Positions 1 through 9,309 of a stretch of 64,000 bases of DNA are shown piece after piece. The position numbers and the translations under genes are program-made. The first letter of the stretch is position 1, and each line of letters begins with the position of its first letter. The DNA is from Bacteroides sp. Marseille-P3684 (GTDB lineage Bacteria > Bacteroidota > Bacteroidia > Bacteroidales > Bacteroidaceae): positions 725,363-789,362 of the forward strand of contig NZ_LT985808.1 in the NCBI RefSeq assembly GCF_900291465.1, read 5' to 3'. A model generated the notes under the pieces. That model was not told the DNA's origin, did not search any database, and worked only from the letters and a program-made list of their open reading frames with translations.

Positions 1-386
1 TGCAGGCCACGTGCGACGAAATCATGATGATCGAGCACGGACGGGTGGTCTTTACCGGCTCGCTGCGCGACTTCAACAACTACATGGCGCCGAGCACCTT
101 CGTGCTCGTGCTGGAACAGGCGCCACCGGTGGAGGAGCTTGCCGCCATCCCCGGCATCCTCAAGGTGGAACACCTCACTCCCACACGCTTCCGCCTCCAC
201 TTCGACGGTGAAGACCACGGCATGACCCGCCGTGTCGCCGCCCTCGCCGTGGAGAAAGGCTGGCGTCCCAGCGAAATCATGCTCGAACGCGACTCGCTCG
301 ACACCGTGTTCGCACAGCTCTCGGGCAAGGGCGTCGCCTCCCTGCACACCGGTGCACACACGGACGCCGCCGCCTCCCGTTCCTGA
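1..386 (+). CDS. ABC transporter ATP-binding protein, C-terminal part (cut by window edge)
   Basis: Only the last ~127 codons are present; the reading frame enters at base 3 with QATCDEIMMIEHG. This matches the stretch after the switch histidine in the complete ATPase at 2768-3694 (QATCDEIRMIERG), and the following region FTGSLRDFNNYMAPS parallels FTGTMDDFDNYVAPT there. The two are clearly paralogues. The Walker motifs lie upstream of the window. The family powers ABC-2 type export from the cytoplasmic face of the inner membrane. The next gene, 51 bases on, is the matching permease, so ATPase and permease form a module that is repeated once more downstream. The substrate cannot be read from the sequence. 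Confidence 0.9.
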   Translation, partial: QATCDEIMMIEHGRVVFTGSLRDFNNYMAPSTFVLVLEQAPPVEELAAIPGILKVEHLTPTRFRLHFDGEDHGMTRRVAALAVEKGWRPSEIMLERDSLDTVFAQLSGKGVASLHTGAHTDAAASRS

Positions 387-437
387 ACGGCGGGACTCCC
401 GACGCACCTCAACCAACGAACCTAGCAAAGAACCGTT

Positions 438-2732
438 ATGAAAACAACCATCCGCATAGCATTGGCAGAACTGCGCTCGCTCTTCTGCTCACCGATCGCA
501 TGGCTCATCCTGGTCATCTTCGCCTTCCAGTCGGGGCTGGCCTTCAGCGATGCCATCGGACGCCAAATCCAGTCGCAAGCCATGGGCTACGGCCTGTGGG
601 GAGCCACCTCCGGCATGTTCACCGGCTGGATGGGCATCTTCCCGGGGTTGCTCGGCAACCTCTACCTCTACATCCCCCTGCTCACGATGGGGCTCATGAG
701 CCGCGAGTACAGCAGCGGCTCCATCAAGCTGCTCTATTCCTCGCCCGTGACGAACCCGCAAATCATTCTGGGCAAGTACCTCTCGGTGCTCGTCTACAAC
801 CTGGCGCTCATCTTCCCGCTGCTGGTCATGGCCGTGTTCACGGGACTGACGGTGAAGGACGCCGACCTGCCGCTGGTCTTCTCGGGCATCCTGGGCATCT
901 ATCTGCTCATCTGTGCCTACGGAGCCATCGGACTGTTCATGTCGAGCATCACCTCCTATCAGGTGGTCGCCGCCATGGGTACGCTCGCCGTGCTCGCCGC
1001 CCTCAACTACGTCGGCGAGGTAGGGCAGGACTATGCCTTCGTCCGCGACATCACCTACTGGCTCTCCATCTCCGGACGCGCCTACCAGTTCATCGACGGA
1101 CTCATCTGTACGGAGGACTTGCTCTACTTCCTCATTGTCATCGTGCTGTTCATCAGCCTCTCCATCCTGAAGCTCCGTGCCGGACGCAGCAAGGTGTCCC
1201 GCGTCCGTTCGTGGGGAACCTATACGGCTGTGGTGGCTGCCGCCTTCCTCGTCGGCTATCTCTCGACGCTGCCCTCGCTGAAGTTCTACTATGACTGCAC
1301 CGCCACCAAGTCGAACACACTCACCCGCACCAGCCAGGACATCGTGAAGAAGCTCGACGGCGGACTGACCATCACGACCTACGTCAACCTCCTGGAGCCG
1401 AACTACGGCAGCGGGCTTCCCAGCCAGCTCAAGTTCGACGTGGAGCGATTTGAGCAGTACATGCGCTTCAAGCCCGAGATCAAGATGCGCTACGTCTATT
1501 TCTGGGACAAGGCAGACAACGAGTCGCTCGACGACCGCTTCGTGGGGCTGGACGACCGTCAGAAGGCGGAAAAGATGAGCAAGATCCTCGACCTCGACTT
1601 CGACATGTTCCTCACTCCTGAAGAGATACGCAAGGTCATCGACCTGCGACCCGAGGGCAACCGCTTCGTCCGCGTCATCGAACGTGAGAACGGACAGCGC
1701 AGCTTCCTCCGTCTCTACGACGACAACCAGAAGCACCCCTCCGAGACCGAAATCTCCGCTGCACTCAAACGCTTTGTTGTCAAGTCGCCCAAGGTCGCTT
1801 TCCTCACGGGCCACGGGATGCGCGACATCCACAAGACCGGCGACCGCGACTACAACCGCTTTGCCGAGAGCATCTATTTCCGATACTCGCTCATCAACCA
1901 GGGCTTCGACGTGCTGACCGTTGACCTCTCCCGGGAAGATATCCCTGCGGACGTCGACATCGTGGTCATTGCCGACATGCGCACCCCCTTTGATGAGGCA
2001 GAGGGCGGCAAGCTGTCCGCCTACGTCAACCGCGGGGGCAACCTCTTCATCCTCGGCGACTACCGCCGTCAGGAGGTCATGAATCCCGTTGTCGCCCCCT
2101 TCGGCGTCAGCTTCCTGCCCGGCGTGCTCGTCGAGCCGAACGACGTGGACCTGCCGACACTGACCGTCGGCCACATCACGGCACAGGCAGCCGAGGCCTT
2201 CCCGACCTACCGTCGTCCCTATGCCTACGGCTACACCATCAGCATGCCCGAGGCGACCGCCCTCTCGTTTGACCCCTCGTGCGGGTTCACTGCCCTGCCC
2301 GTCATCGTCTCCGGCGAGAAGAGCTGGACCGAGCTTCAGACCACTGACTTCCTCGACCAGGTACCTACAGCCGACAGCCTGAGCGGCGAGCGTCCGGGAA
2401 GCTATCCCACGGTACTGGCACTCACCCGCCAGGTGGGCGACAAGGAGCAGCGCATCGTCATCTCCGGTGACGCCGACTGCGTGAGCAACTACGAGCTGGG
2501 CAAGACCCGCAACGGCGTCAACTCGTCGAACTTCACCCTGCTCACCGGAAGCTTCAAGTGGCTCTCCTACGGCGAATACCCGTTGGACACCACCCGCCCC
2601 GAACCTACGGACAACGAAATCTATCTCGGGCGTGACTCCCGCCGCTGGATCAAGTACGGCTTTGCCGGACTCCTGCCCCTGGCGCTTGCCGCCTGCGGCA
2701 TCACCATCCGTGTGCGTCGGCGCAGAAGATAG
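438..2732 (+). CDS. ABC-2 permease fused to GldG-like auxiliary domain (copy 1)
   Basis: 764 aa. Residues about 15-280 hold six or seven hydrophobic segments and look like an ABC-2/GldF-type permease. The charged part from about 290 to 700 looks like the GldG / ABC_transp_aux domain expected on the periplasmic side, and a last hydrophobic segment near 740 ends in an Arg-rich tail. In Flavobacterium the gliding ABC proteins GldF and GldG are separate; here both parts are in one chain. The start MKTTIRIALAEL matches the start of the paralogue at 3796-6096. It lies 51 bases after one ATPase and 35 before the next. Substrate unknown; linking it to gliding is not justified because no other gliding gene is visible. 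Confidence 0.85.
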   Translation: MKTTIRIALAELRSLFCSPIAWLILVIFAFQSGLAFSDAIGRQIQSQAMGYGLWGATSGMFTGWMGIFPGLLGNLYLYIPLLTMGLMSREYSSGSIKLLYSSPVTNPQIILGKYLSVLVYNLALIFPLLVMAVFTGLTVKDADLPLVFSGILGIYLLICAYGAIGLFMSSITSYQVVAAMGTLAVLAALNYVGEVGQDYAFVRDITYWLSISGRAYQFIDGLICTEDLLYFLIVIVLFISLSILKLRAGRSKVSRVRSWGTYTAVVAAAFLVGYLSTLPSLKFYYDCTATKSNTLTRTSQDIVKKLDGGLTITTYVNLLEPNYGSGLPSQLKFDVERFEQYMRFKPEIKMRYVYFWDKADNESLDDRFVGLDDRQKAEKMSKILDLDFDMFLTPEEIRKVIDLRPEGNRFVRVIERENGQRSFLRLYDDNQKHPSETEISAALKRFVVKSPKVAFLTGHGMRDIHKTGDRDYNRFAESIYFRYSLINQGFDVLTVDLSREDIPADVDIVVIADMRTPFDEAEGGKLSAYVNRGGNLFILGDYRRQEVMNPVVAPFGVSFLPGVLVEPNDVDLPTLTVGHITAQAAEAFPTYRRPYAYGYTISMPEATALSFDPSCGFTALPVIVSGEKSWTELQTTDFLDQVPTADSLSGERPGSYPTVLALTRQVGDKEQRIVISGDADCVSNYELGKTRNGVNSSNFTLLTGSFKWLSYGEYPLDTTRPEPTDNEIYLGRDSRRWIKYGFAGLLPLALAACGITIRVRRRRR

Positions 2733-2767
2733 TAACCAGTCCACTCGTCAACTTAAATAGACCCATT

Positions 2768-3694
2768 ATGGAAGAAACAATTGTAAAAGTAGAGCACCTG
2801 TCCCACCGTTACAGCGTGGACTGGGCGATACGCGACATAAACCTGGAAGTGAGAAGCCGCGGTGTCTTCGGTCTGCTCGGCTCCAACGGAGCGGGGAAGT
2901 CCACCACGATGAACATCATCTGCGGAGTACTCAACCAGACCGAAGGCAATGTCTACATCAACGGCATCAGCCTGCGTGAGAACCCGGTGGAAGCCAAGAA
3001 GTACATCGGCTTCCTCCCCCAACGTCCTCCCTTGTACCCCAACATGACCGTGGAGGAATACCTGACCTACTGCGCCGCCCTGCGTCTGATGGACGAGGCA
3101 GCCATCCCTGCCGCCGTCGAGCGGGCGATGGACCGTTGCGGCATCCTCCACTTCCGCAGCCGTCTGCTGAAGAACCTCTCCGGAGGCTACCAGCAGCGCG
3201 CCGGCATCGCGCAGGCCATCGTCCACAGCCCGAAGTTCGTTGTCCTCGACGAGCCGACGAACGGACTGGACCCCAACCAGATTGTCGAGATACGTAACCT
3301 CATCAAGGAGCTCGCGTCCGACCATGCCGTGATGCTCTCCACCCACATCCTCTCGGAGGTGCAGGCAACGTGTGACGAGATACGCATGATCGAGCGCGGA
3401 CACGTCATCTTCACTGGTACGATGGACGACTTTGACAACTACGTCGCGCCCACCTCGTTCCTTGTCGTGTGGGACAATCCGCCGACGACGGATGAGCTGG
3501 CTGCACTGGATGGTGTCACCGGCAGCGAGGACCTGGGCGACGGATGCTTCCGCGTCCACTTCGACCGCCGCCCCGACATCACCGAACGGGTCATCGACCG
3601 GAGCGTCCGCAGCGGATGGGGCTTGAAGGAAATCAGGCTCGAACGTCGCTCGCTCGACGAGATATTCGCCCGCCTCTCGAAGGGGGAAGGATGA
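2768..3694 (+). CDS. ABC transporter ATP-binding protein (GldA-like)
   Basis: 308 aa, complete ATPase subunit. Walker A GSNGAGKST is at residues 38-46, the Q-loop near 85 (FLPQRPPL), the ABC signature LSGGYQQR at 137-144, Walker B FVVLDEP at 157-163, and the switch His at 193 (STHIL). After about residue 215 follows the short C-terminal region common in ABC-2 exporter ATPases. It should bind the cytoplasmic side of the permease fusion encoded next. It is a paralogue of the protein cut off at the left window edge, so the locus carries two ATPase-permease modules in tandem. Probably co-transcribed with both neighbours. Confidence 0.93.
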   Translation: MEETIVKVEHLSHRYSVDWAIRDINLEVRSRGVFGLLGSNGAGKSTTMNIICGVLNQTEGNVYINGISLRENPVEAKKYIGFLPQRPPLYPNMTVEEYLTYCAALRLMDEAAIPAAVERAMDRCGILHFRSRLLKNLSGGYQQRAGIAQAIVHSPKFVVLDEPTNGLDPNQIVEIRNLIKELASDHAVMLSTHILSEVQATCDEIRMIERGHVIFTGTMDDFDNYVAPTSFLVVWDNPPTTDELAALDGVTGSEDLGDGCFRVHFDRRPDITERVIDRSVRSGWGLKEIRLERRSLDEIFARLSKGEG

Positions 3695-3795
3695 GGCACC
3701 GTCTCCCGGTCCGTCCGTTCCCCCGTCGGCCGGGTGCAGTCCTCCCGTTCCCACGTTTACTTGTTAACTCGTCAACTAACCCATTTCAAGTGAAT

Positions 3796-6096
3796 ATGAA
3801 AACAACATGGAAAATAGCCAAGGCGGAGCTGTACAACCTGTTCTGCTCGCCCATCGCCTGGCTCATACTGATCATCTTCGCATTTCAGGCGGGGCTTACC
3901 TTCTCCGACCTGATCGACGACCAGCTGCGTTACCTCGCACTGGGCTACCGTCCCTATAACCTCACCTCACGCCTCCTGTTGGGCTTCGGCGGTGTGTTTG
4001 CCGCCATGCAGGACAACCTTTATCTCTACATCCCCCTGCTCACGATGGGGCTGATGAGCAAGGAGTACAGCAGCGGCTCCATCAAGTTGCTTTACTCCTC
4101 TCCGGTAACGAACACCCAGATTATCCTCGGCAAGTACCTGTCGATGCTGGTCTATGCCCTCCTGCTCATCGCCGTGCTGCTGCTGTTCCTCGTCTTCTGT
4201 GCCCTGACAGTGGAGCACTTTGACTACCCCTTCGCCTTCACGGGTCTGCTGGGCATCCTGTTGCTCACCTGTGCCTATGCCGCCATCGGACTCTTCATGT
4301 CCACCCTGACCGCCTATCAGGTGGTCGCCGCCGTCGGCACACTGACGCTGCTGGCACTGCTCAACTACATTGGTAATGTGGGGCAGGACATCGCCTTCGT
4401 CCGTGACATCACCTACTGGCTCTCCCTCTCCGGCCGTTCGGACAGCCTCATCGAGGGCATGATTTGCAGTCAGGACGTGCTCTACTTCTTCATCGTCATC
4501 GTCCTCTTCCTCGTGCTCTCCATCCTGAAGCTCAAGTTCGCACGCACGTCGGTGAAGCCGGCTGTCAAGTGGATGCAGTACACGCTGACGGTCTGCGTCG
4601 CCCTCCTCGTCGGCTACACCACCACACGTCCCAAGCTCATGGGCTACTACGACGCCACTGCCACCAAGGCGAACACGCTCACGCCCGAGAGCCAGGAAGT
4701 CATGAAGCAGCTGACCGGCGGACTGACCATCACCACCTACGTCAACCTGCTCGACGAGAACTACGGCAAGGGCATGCCCTCCCGGCTGAACTACGACCGC
4801 GAGCAGTTCGAGAAGTACATCCGCTTCAAGCCCGAGCTGGAGATGAACTACGTCTACTACTACGACCGGGTGAACAATCCCTCCATCTATGCCCAGTTCC
4901 CCGGATTGGACGAGGAAGGCATCGCCCGCCGCATGTGCGACATCATGGACCTGGACTTCGACATGTTCCTCAGTCCCGAAGAGATACACCGCATCATCGA
5001 CCTCACGCCCGAAGGCAACCGCTTCGTCCGCGTCCTCGAACGGGAGAACGGTGCACGCAGCTTCCTGCGTGTGTATGACGACAATCAGCGCGACCCGCGT
5101 GAGAGCGAAATCACCGCTGCCCTGAAGCGGCTCGTCGTCAAGGCTCCCAAGGTGGGCTTTGTCGCTGGTCACGGCGAACGCAGCATTGACAAGGCAGGCG
5201 AGCGCGACTATGCCGCCTTTGCCCGCAACCTCACCTTCCGCTACTCCCTCATCAACCAGGGCTTTGATGCCGTCGGGCTGAACCTGGCGGATTCCACGGG
5301 CATCCCTGCCGACATCGACATCGTGGTCATTGCCGAGGCACGCACCCCGTTCACTGATGGCGAACTGGCACGTCTGCACGACTACGTGGAGCGCGGGGGC
5401 AACCTCATCATTGCCGGTGAGCCGCGCCGTCAGGAGGTCATGAATCCCCTCGTGGAGCCGTTCGGCGTCCGCTTCCTGCCGGGCATTGCCGTCCATCCGA
5501 CGGCAGAGTATGCAGCCGACCTCCTGGCGCAGGAACTCACACCCGAAGCTGCCGCCCTGAACGATGTCTATGCCGGACTGCGCCGCAACGATTACCGCAT
5601 CATCATGCCCGGTGCCGTCGGACTGGCGTGGGCAGACACGACCGCCTTCCACGTGACCCCCATGCTCACCACCCCGGCACAAGGCTCGTGGATGGAGTTG
5701 CAGACGACCGACTTCGTTGACGACAAGGCGGTGCTCGACACCCTGACGGGCGAACGCGAGGCTGCCGTCCCGACGATGCTCCGCCTCACCCGTCAGGTGG
5801 GCGACAAGGAGCAGCGCATCCTCATCCTAGGCGACGCGGACTGCATGAGCAACGGCGAGCTGACGACCGAGCGTTACGCCCTGAACGGCTCGAACTTCTC
5901 ACTCATCACCGAGTCGTTCCGCGACCTGTCCTACAACGTCTTTCCCATCAACACCGACCGTCCGCGTCCGGCCGACGACGCCATGTCCATCGGTCAGGGA
6001 GCGCTCATCTGGGTGCGCATCCTCTTCATGGGGCTTGTCCCCGCCGCCCTCATCGCCTGCTACACGCTGACGTGGTGGCGCAGACGGAAGAAGTGA
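3796..6096 (+). CDS. ABC-2 permease fused to GldG-like auxiliary domain (copy 2)
   Basis: 766 aa. The open frame extends upstream, but the start was set at ATG 3796 because MKTTWKIAKAELYNLFCSP lines up with the start of copy 1 and the upstream part overlaps the ATPase gene. Same architecture as copy 1: N-terminal multi-pass permease (about 15-280), large GldG-like soluble domain (about 290-700), C-terminal hydrophobic anchor ending RRRKK. The two copies share long blocks such as LLTMGLMS-EYSSGSIKLLYSS and EGNRFVRVxERENG, so this is an old tandem duplication of the ATPase-permease pair. It sits 41 bases before the SusC-type gene, with no terminator seen between. Confidence 0.85.
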   Translation: MKTTWKIAKAELYNLFCSPIAWLILIIFAFQAGLTFSDLIDDQLRYLALGYRPYNLTSRLLLGFGGVFAAMQDNLYLYIPLLTMGLMSKEYSSGSIKLLYSSPVTNTQIILGKYLSMLVYALLLIAVLLLFLVFCALTVEHFDYPFAFTGLLGILLLTCAYAAIGLFMSTLTAYQVVAAVGTLTLLALLNYIGNVGQDIAFVRDITYWLSLSGRSDSLIEGMICSQDVLYFFIVIVLFLVLSILKLKFARTSVKPAVKWMQYTLTVCVALLVGYTTTRPKLMGYYDATATKANTLTPESQEVMKQLTGGLTITTYVNLLDENYGKGMPSRLNYDREQFEKYIRFKPELEMNYVYYYDRVNNPSIYAQFPGLDEEGIARRMCDIMDLDFDMFLSPEEIHRIIDLTPEGNRFVRVLERENGARSFLRVYDDNQRDPRESEITAALKRLVVKAPKVGFVAGHGERSIDKAGERDYAAFARNLTFRYSLINQGFDAVGLNLADSTGIPADIDIVVIAEARTPFTDGELARLHDYVERGGNLIIAGEPRRQEVMNPLVEPFGVRFLPGIAVHPTAEYAADLLAQELTPEAAALNDVYAGLRRNDYRIIMPGAVGLAWADTTAFHVTPMLTTPAQGSWMELQTTDFVDDKAVLDTLTGEREAAVPTMLRLTRQVGDKEQRILILGDADCMSNGELTTERYALNGSNFSLITESFRDLSYNVFPINTDRPRPADDAMSIGQGALIWVRILFMGLVPAALIACYTLTWWRRRKK

Positions 6097-6137
6097 AACG
6101 AATCATCCTAATGTTGAGTATTTAATACATATAGAAC

Positions 6138-9100
6138 ATGAGAAAAAAGCGAGAGTTACTAGTGAGACAAGGTGCGCTCCTGGCGTGTGCCCTCTGTTGC
6201 GCGGCTCCTGTGGCAGCACAGGTGTCGGTGCGGGTGAGCACGGGTCAGCAGACAAGCACCGAGAGAACGCTCATTACCGTCAAGGGTAGGGTGGCAGACA
6301 AGGAAGGCCACTCGCTCCCCGGTGTGACCGTGTTGCGCAAAGGCAACATGAACGGTGTGATCACCGACATCGACGGACGGTTCCAAATCAACGTGCCGAA
6401 AGGAGCGGATGCCGTGTTGCAGTTCTCCTTCGTCGGTATGGAAACGAAGGAGGTGCGGGTGAAAGCGTCCGCACTGGGAGAGAAAGAACTGGAAATACGT
6501 CTGGATGAAGACGCCCAGCAGCTCGACGAGGTGGTGGTGACAGGCTTTGTGAACTTCAAGAAGGAAAGCTTCACGGGAAACTCCACCACCATCCGCAAGG
6601 AGGAGCTGCAACGTGTTTCCAAGACGAACGTCATCAAGGCGCTTCAGGCGTTTGACCCGTCGTTCCGCATTGCCGAGAACACCACTTGGGGTTCGGACCC
6701 GAACGCCCTGCCCGAAGTGTCCATCCGTGGTAACTCCGGTATCGGCGTGAAGGAGCTGGATGCGCAGAGCCTGACCTCGAAGTCGAACCTGCAGAACAAC
6801 CCGAACCTGCCTACCTTCATCATGGACGGCTTCGAAATTGACGTGACGAAACTCTATGACATGGACCCCTCTCGCATCGAGAGCATCACCATCCTCAAGG
6901 ATGCCGCCGCCACGGCGATGTACGGTTCGCGTGCAGCCAACGGTGTGGTTGTCATCACGACCGTCACTCCGAAGCCCGGCAAGCTCAACGTGCAGTACAG
7001 CTTCACCGGTGAGGTCGAGGCGCCTGACCTGAGCGACTACCACCTGCTCAACGCGGCTGAGAAGCTGGAGGCAGAACGCCTCGCAGGATGCTACGTCTCC
7101 GACACTCCTGCCGACCAGGAACGGCTGAACGAGGAGTATCAGGGCAAGCTGTACAACGTCCGGCGCGGTGTCGACACCTACTGGCTGTCGAAGCCCCTGC
7201 GCACGGTGTTCAACCATAACCACAGCCTCTACATCGACGGCGGTACGGAGAACCTGCGCTTCGGCGTCGACCTCAACTACAAGCAGGACGACGGTGTCAT
7301 GAAGGGTTCGGGCCGACGGACGATGGGCGGAGGCATGTACCTCGACTACCGCATCAACAAGCTTCAGGTGCGCAACTACGTCAGCTTCAACACGACCCAC
7401 AGTCAGGAGTCACCCTACGGCTCCTTCTCCGACTACACCACCAAGCAGCCCTACGACGTGTACACCGACGAGAACGGCAACTACCTCGAGGAGCTGGAAG
7501 ACTGGCACATGTCGGGCACCATCACCAACCCGCTCTATGAGGCAGGGTTGCACAACTTTGACAAGTCGTCGTACAACGAGCTTATCGACAACCTGAGCCT
7601 GCAGTGGAACATCACGCACCACTTGCTGTGGAAAGCCTCGCTGGGTGTCACCTACCAGACGAACAAGAGCGACCGCTTCCTCGACCCGCTCTCGAAGAAG
7701 AATACCAACCCCATCAGCTCCACCAACTACTCGTCGGGTGAACTGACCACCGGCTCGGGCTCCAACCTGAACTGGGACTTCCAGAGCACCCTGTCCTACA
7801 ACCAGTTCTTCGGCAAGCACAACCTGAACTTCTCGCTCGGCTTTAACGCGCAGGAGACGCAGACCGAGTCGGTCAGCACGACCTACCGCGGCTTCCCCTC
7901 GGGCATCCTCCATTCGCCCAACTATGCGCAGGAAGTCTATGAGAAGCCGTCGACGAGCGAGAACACGACCCGTCAGATGGGTGGCGTGGGCGTGTTCAAC
8001 TACAGCTACGACAACATCTACCTCTTCGACGCCAGCATCCGCGTGGAAGGTTCCTCGGAGTTCGGTGCCGATGAGAAGTGCGGAACGTTCTGGAGCACGG
8101 GCGTCGGACTGAACCTGCACAACTACGAGGCAATCAGCGACCTGGGCTTCTTCGACCTGCTCAAGCTCCGCGGAAGCTACGGACAGACGGGTGCCGTCAA
8201 CTTCGCCCCCTATCAGGCAGAGACCACCTATCAGATATTCACCGACGAATGGTACAAGACGGGCTATGGCGCCACGCTCTACGCCCTGGGCAACGAGGCA
8301 TTGCGCTGGGAGACGACCAACACGCTCGACGTCGGCTTTGAGGTGAGCTTCCTGCGTCGGCTGTTCTACCTGAAGGCAAGCTACTATGTGAAGCGTACGA
8401 CGGACATGGTGAACGACGTGACCATCCCCAGCCACACGGGCTTCACGACCTACAAGGATAATGTGGGCGAGGTGGAGAACCGCGGTTTCGAGCTGGACTT
8501 CCGTTCCGACATCTTCCGCAACCGCGACTGGTACGTCTCCATCTTCGCCAACCTGGCACACAACCGCAACAAGATTCTGAAGATTTCCGACAGCCTGCGC
8601 GACTACAACAAGCAGGTGCAGGACTACTATAGCGACCCCTTCAACCAGAGCTCACGCTCGCAGCCGCTGTTGCAGTACGTCGAGGGCGGTTCGATGAATT
8701 CCATCTGGGGCGTACGTTCGCTGGGCATCGACCCTGCGTCGGGCAAGGAGCTGTTCCTGCGTCCTGACGGGACGGTGACGGACACCTGGCGTTCGGGCGA
8801 CCAGGTCGTTATCGGCAACAAGGAGCCGGACGGCCAGGGAACCTTCGGCTTCAGCGCGTCGTGGAGGAACTTCTCGCTCTACACCACGTTCATGTACGAG
8901 TTCGGCGGACAGCGCTACAACCAGACGCTGGTCGACAAGGTCGAGGACGCCGACATCTATGACAGCAACGTCGACTACCGCGTGCTGACCGACCGCTGGC
9001 AGAAGCCCGGCGACGTGTCGAAGTTCCAGGCGTTGCAGGCAGGCGTGAACAACATCGCGCAGACACAGCCTACGTCGCGCTTCGTGCAGGACTACAACTA

Positions 9101-9290
9101 CCTGACGCTGAACTCACTCTCGCTGGAGTACACCTTCGACAACGAGCTGATAGCCCCTTGGGGACTGAGCATGCTCCGGCTGGAGTTGTCTGCCAACGAC
9201 CTGTTCTATGCCTCCACCGTGAAGCAGGAGCGTGGCTTGAGCTATCCGTACTCGCGCTCCGTAAGTTTCGCCGTCAAGGCTTCCTTCTAA
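6138..9290 (+). CDS. SusC/RagA-family TonB-dependent outer-membrane receptor
   Basis: 1050 aa. A signal peptide (hydrophobic to about residue 28, VAAQ) is followed by a carboxypeptidase-regulatory-like domain (about 45-125), a TonB-box-like EVVVTGF near 133, a plug domain (ILKDAAATAMYGSRAANG near 255) and a long beta-barrel ending in aromatic VKASF. It should import a bulky ligand across the outer membrane using TonB energy, with the SusD-like lipoprotein encoded 19 bases downstream as lid. The downstream DUF4843 and PKD-like lipoproteins are usual companions of one SusCD subgroup whose ligands are poorly known. No glycoside hydrolase is nearby, so a non-glycan ligand is possible (inference). 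Confidence 0.93.
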   Translation: MRKKRELLVRQGALLACALCCAAPVAAQVSVRVSTGQQTSTERTLITVKGRVADKEGHSLPGVTVLRKGNMNGVITDIDGRFQINVPKGADAVLQFSFVGMETKEVRVKASALGEKELEIRLDEDAQQLDEVVVTGFVNFKKESFTGNSTTIRKEELQRVSKTNVIKALQAFDPSFRIAENTTWGSDPNALPEVSIRGNSGIGVKELDAQSLTSKSNLQNNPNLPTFIMDGFEIDVTKLYDMDPSRIESITILKDAAATAMYGSRAANGVVVITTVTPKPGKLNVQYSFTGEVEAPDLSDYHLLNAAEKLEAERLAGCYVSDTPADQERLNEEYQGKLYNVRRGVDTYWLSKPLRTVFNHNHSLYIDGGTENLRFGVDLNYKQDDGVMKGSGRRTMGGGMYLDYRINKLQVRNYVSFNTTHSQESPYGSFSDYTTKQPYDVYTDENGNYLEELEDWHMSGTITNPLYEAGLHNFDKSSYNELIDNLSLQWNITHHLLWKASLGVTYQTNKSDRFLDPLSKKNTNPISSTNYSSGELTTGSGSNLNWDFQSTLSYNQFFGKHNLNFSLGFNAQETQTESVSTTYRGFPSGILHSPNYAQEVYEKPSTSENTTRQMGGVGVFNYSYDNIYLFDASIRVEGSSEFGADEKCGTFWSTGVGLNLHNYEAISDLGFFDLLKLRGSYGQTGAVNFAPYQAETTYQIFTDEWYKTGYGATLYALGNEALRWETTNTLDVGFEVSFLRRLFYLKASYYVKRTTDMVNDVTIPSHTGFTTYKDNVGEVENRGFELDFRSDIFRNRDWYVSIFANLAHNRNKILKISDSLRDYNKQVQDYYSDPFNQSSRSQPLLQYVEGGSMNSIWGVRSLGIDPASGKELFLRPDGTVTDTWRSGDQVVIGNKEPDGQGTFGFSASWRNFSLYTTFMYEFGGQRYNQTLVDKVEDADIYDSNVDYRVLTDRWQKPGDVSKFQALQAGVNNIAQTQPTSRFVQDYNYLTLNSLSLEYTFDNELIAPWGLSMLRLELSANDLFYASTVKQERGLSYPYSRSVSFAVKASF

Positions 9291-9309
9291 CCCTTTAAAC
9301 GTACGACAA

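Noticed and set aside
489-2744. Very long minus-strand frame (751 aa) opposite the first permease gene
   Set aside because: GC-rich codon use leaves the antisense frame open; it has no family features, while the + strand protein is clearly a permease/GldG fusion.
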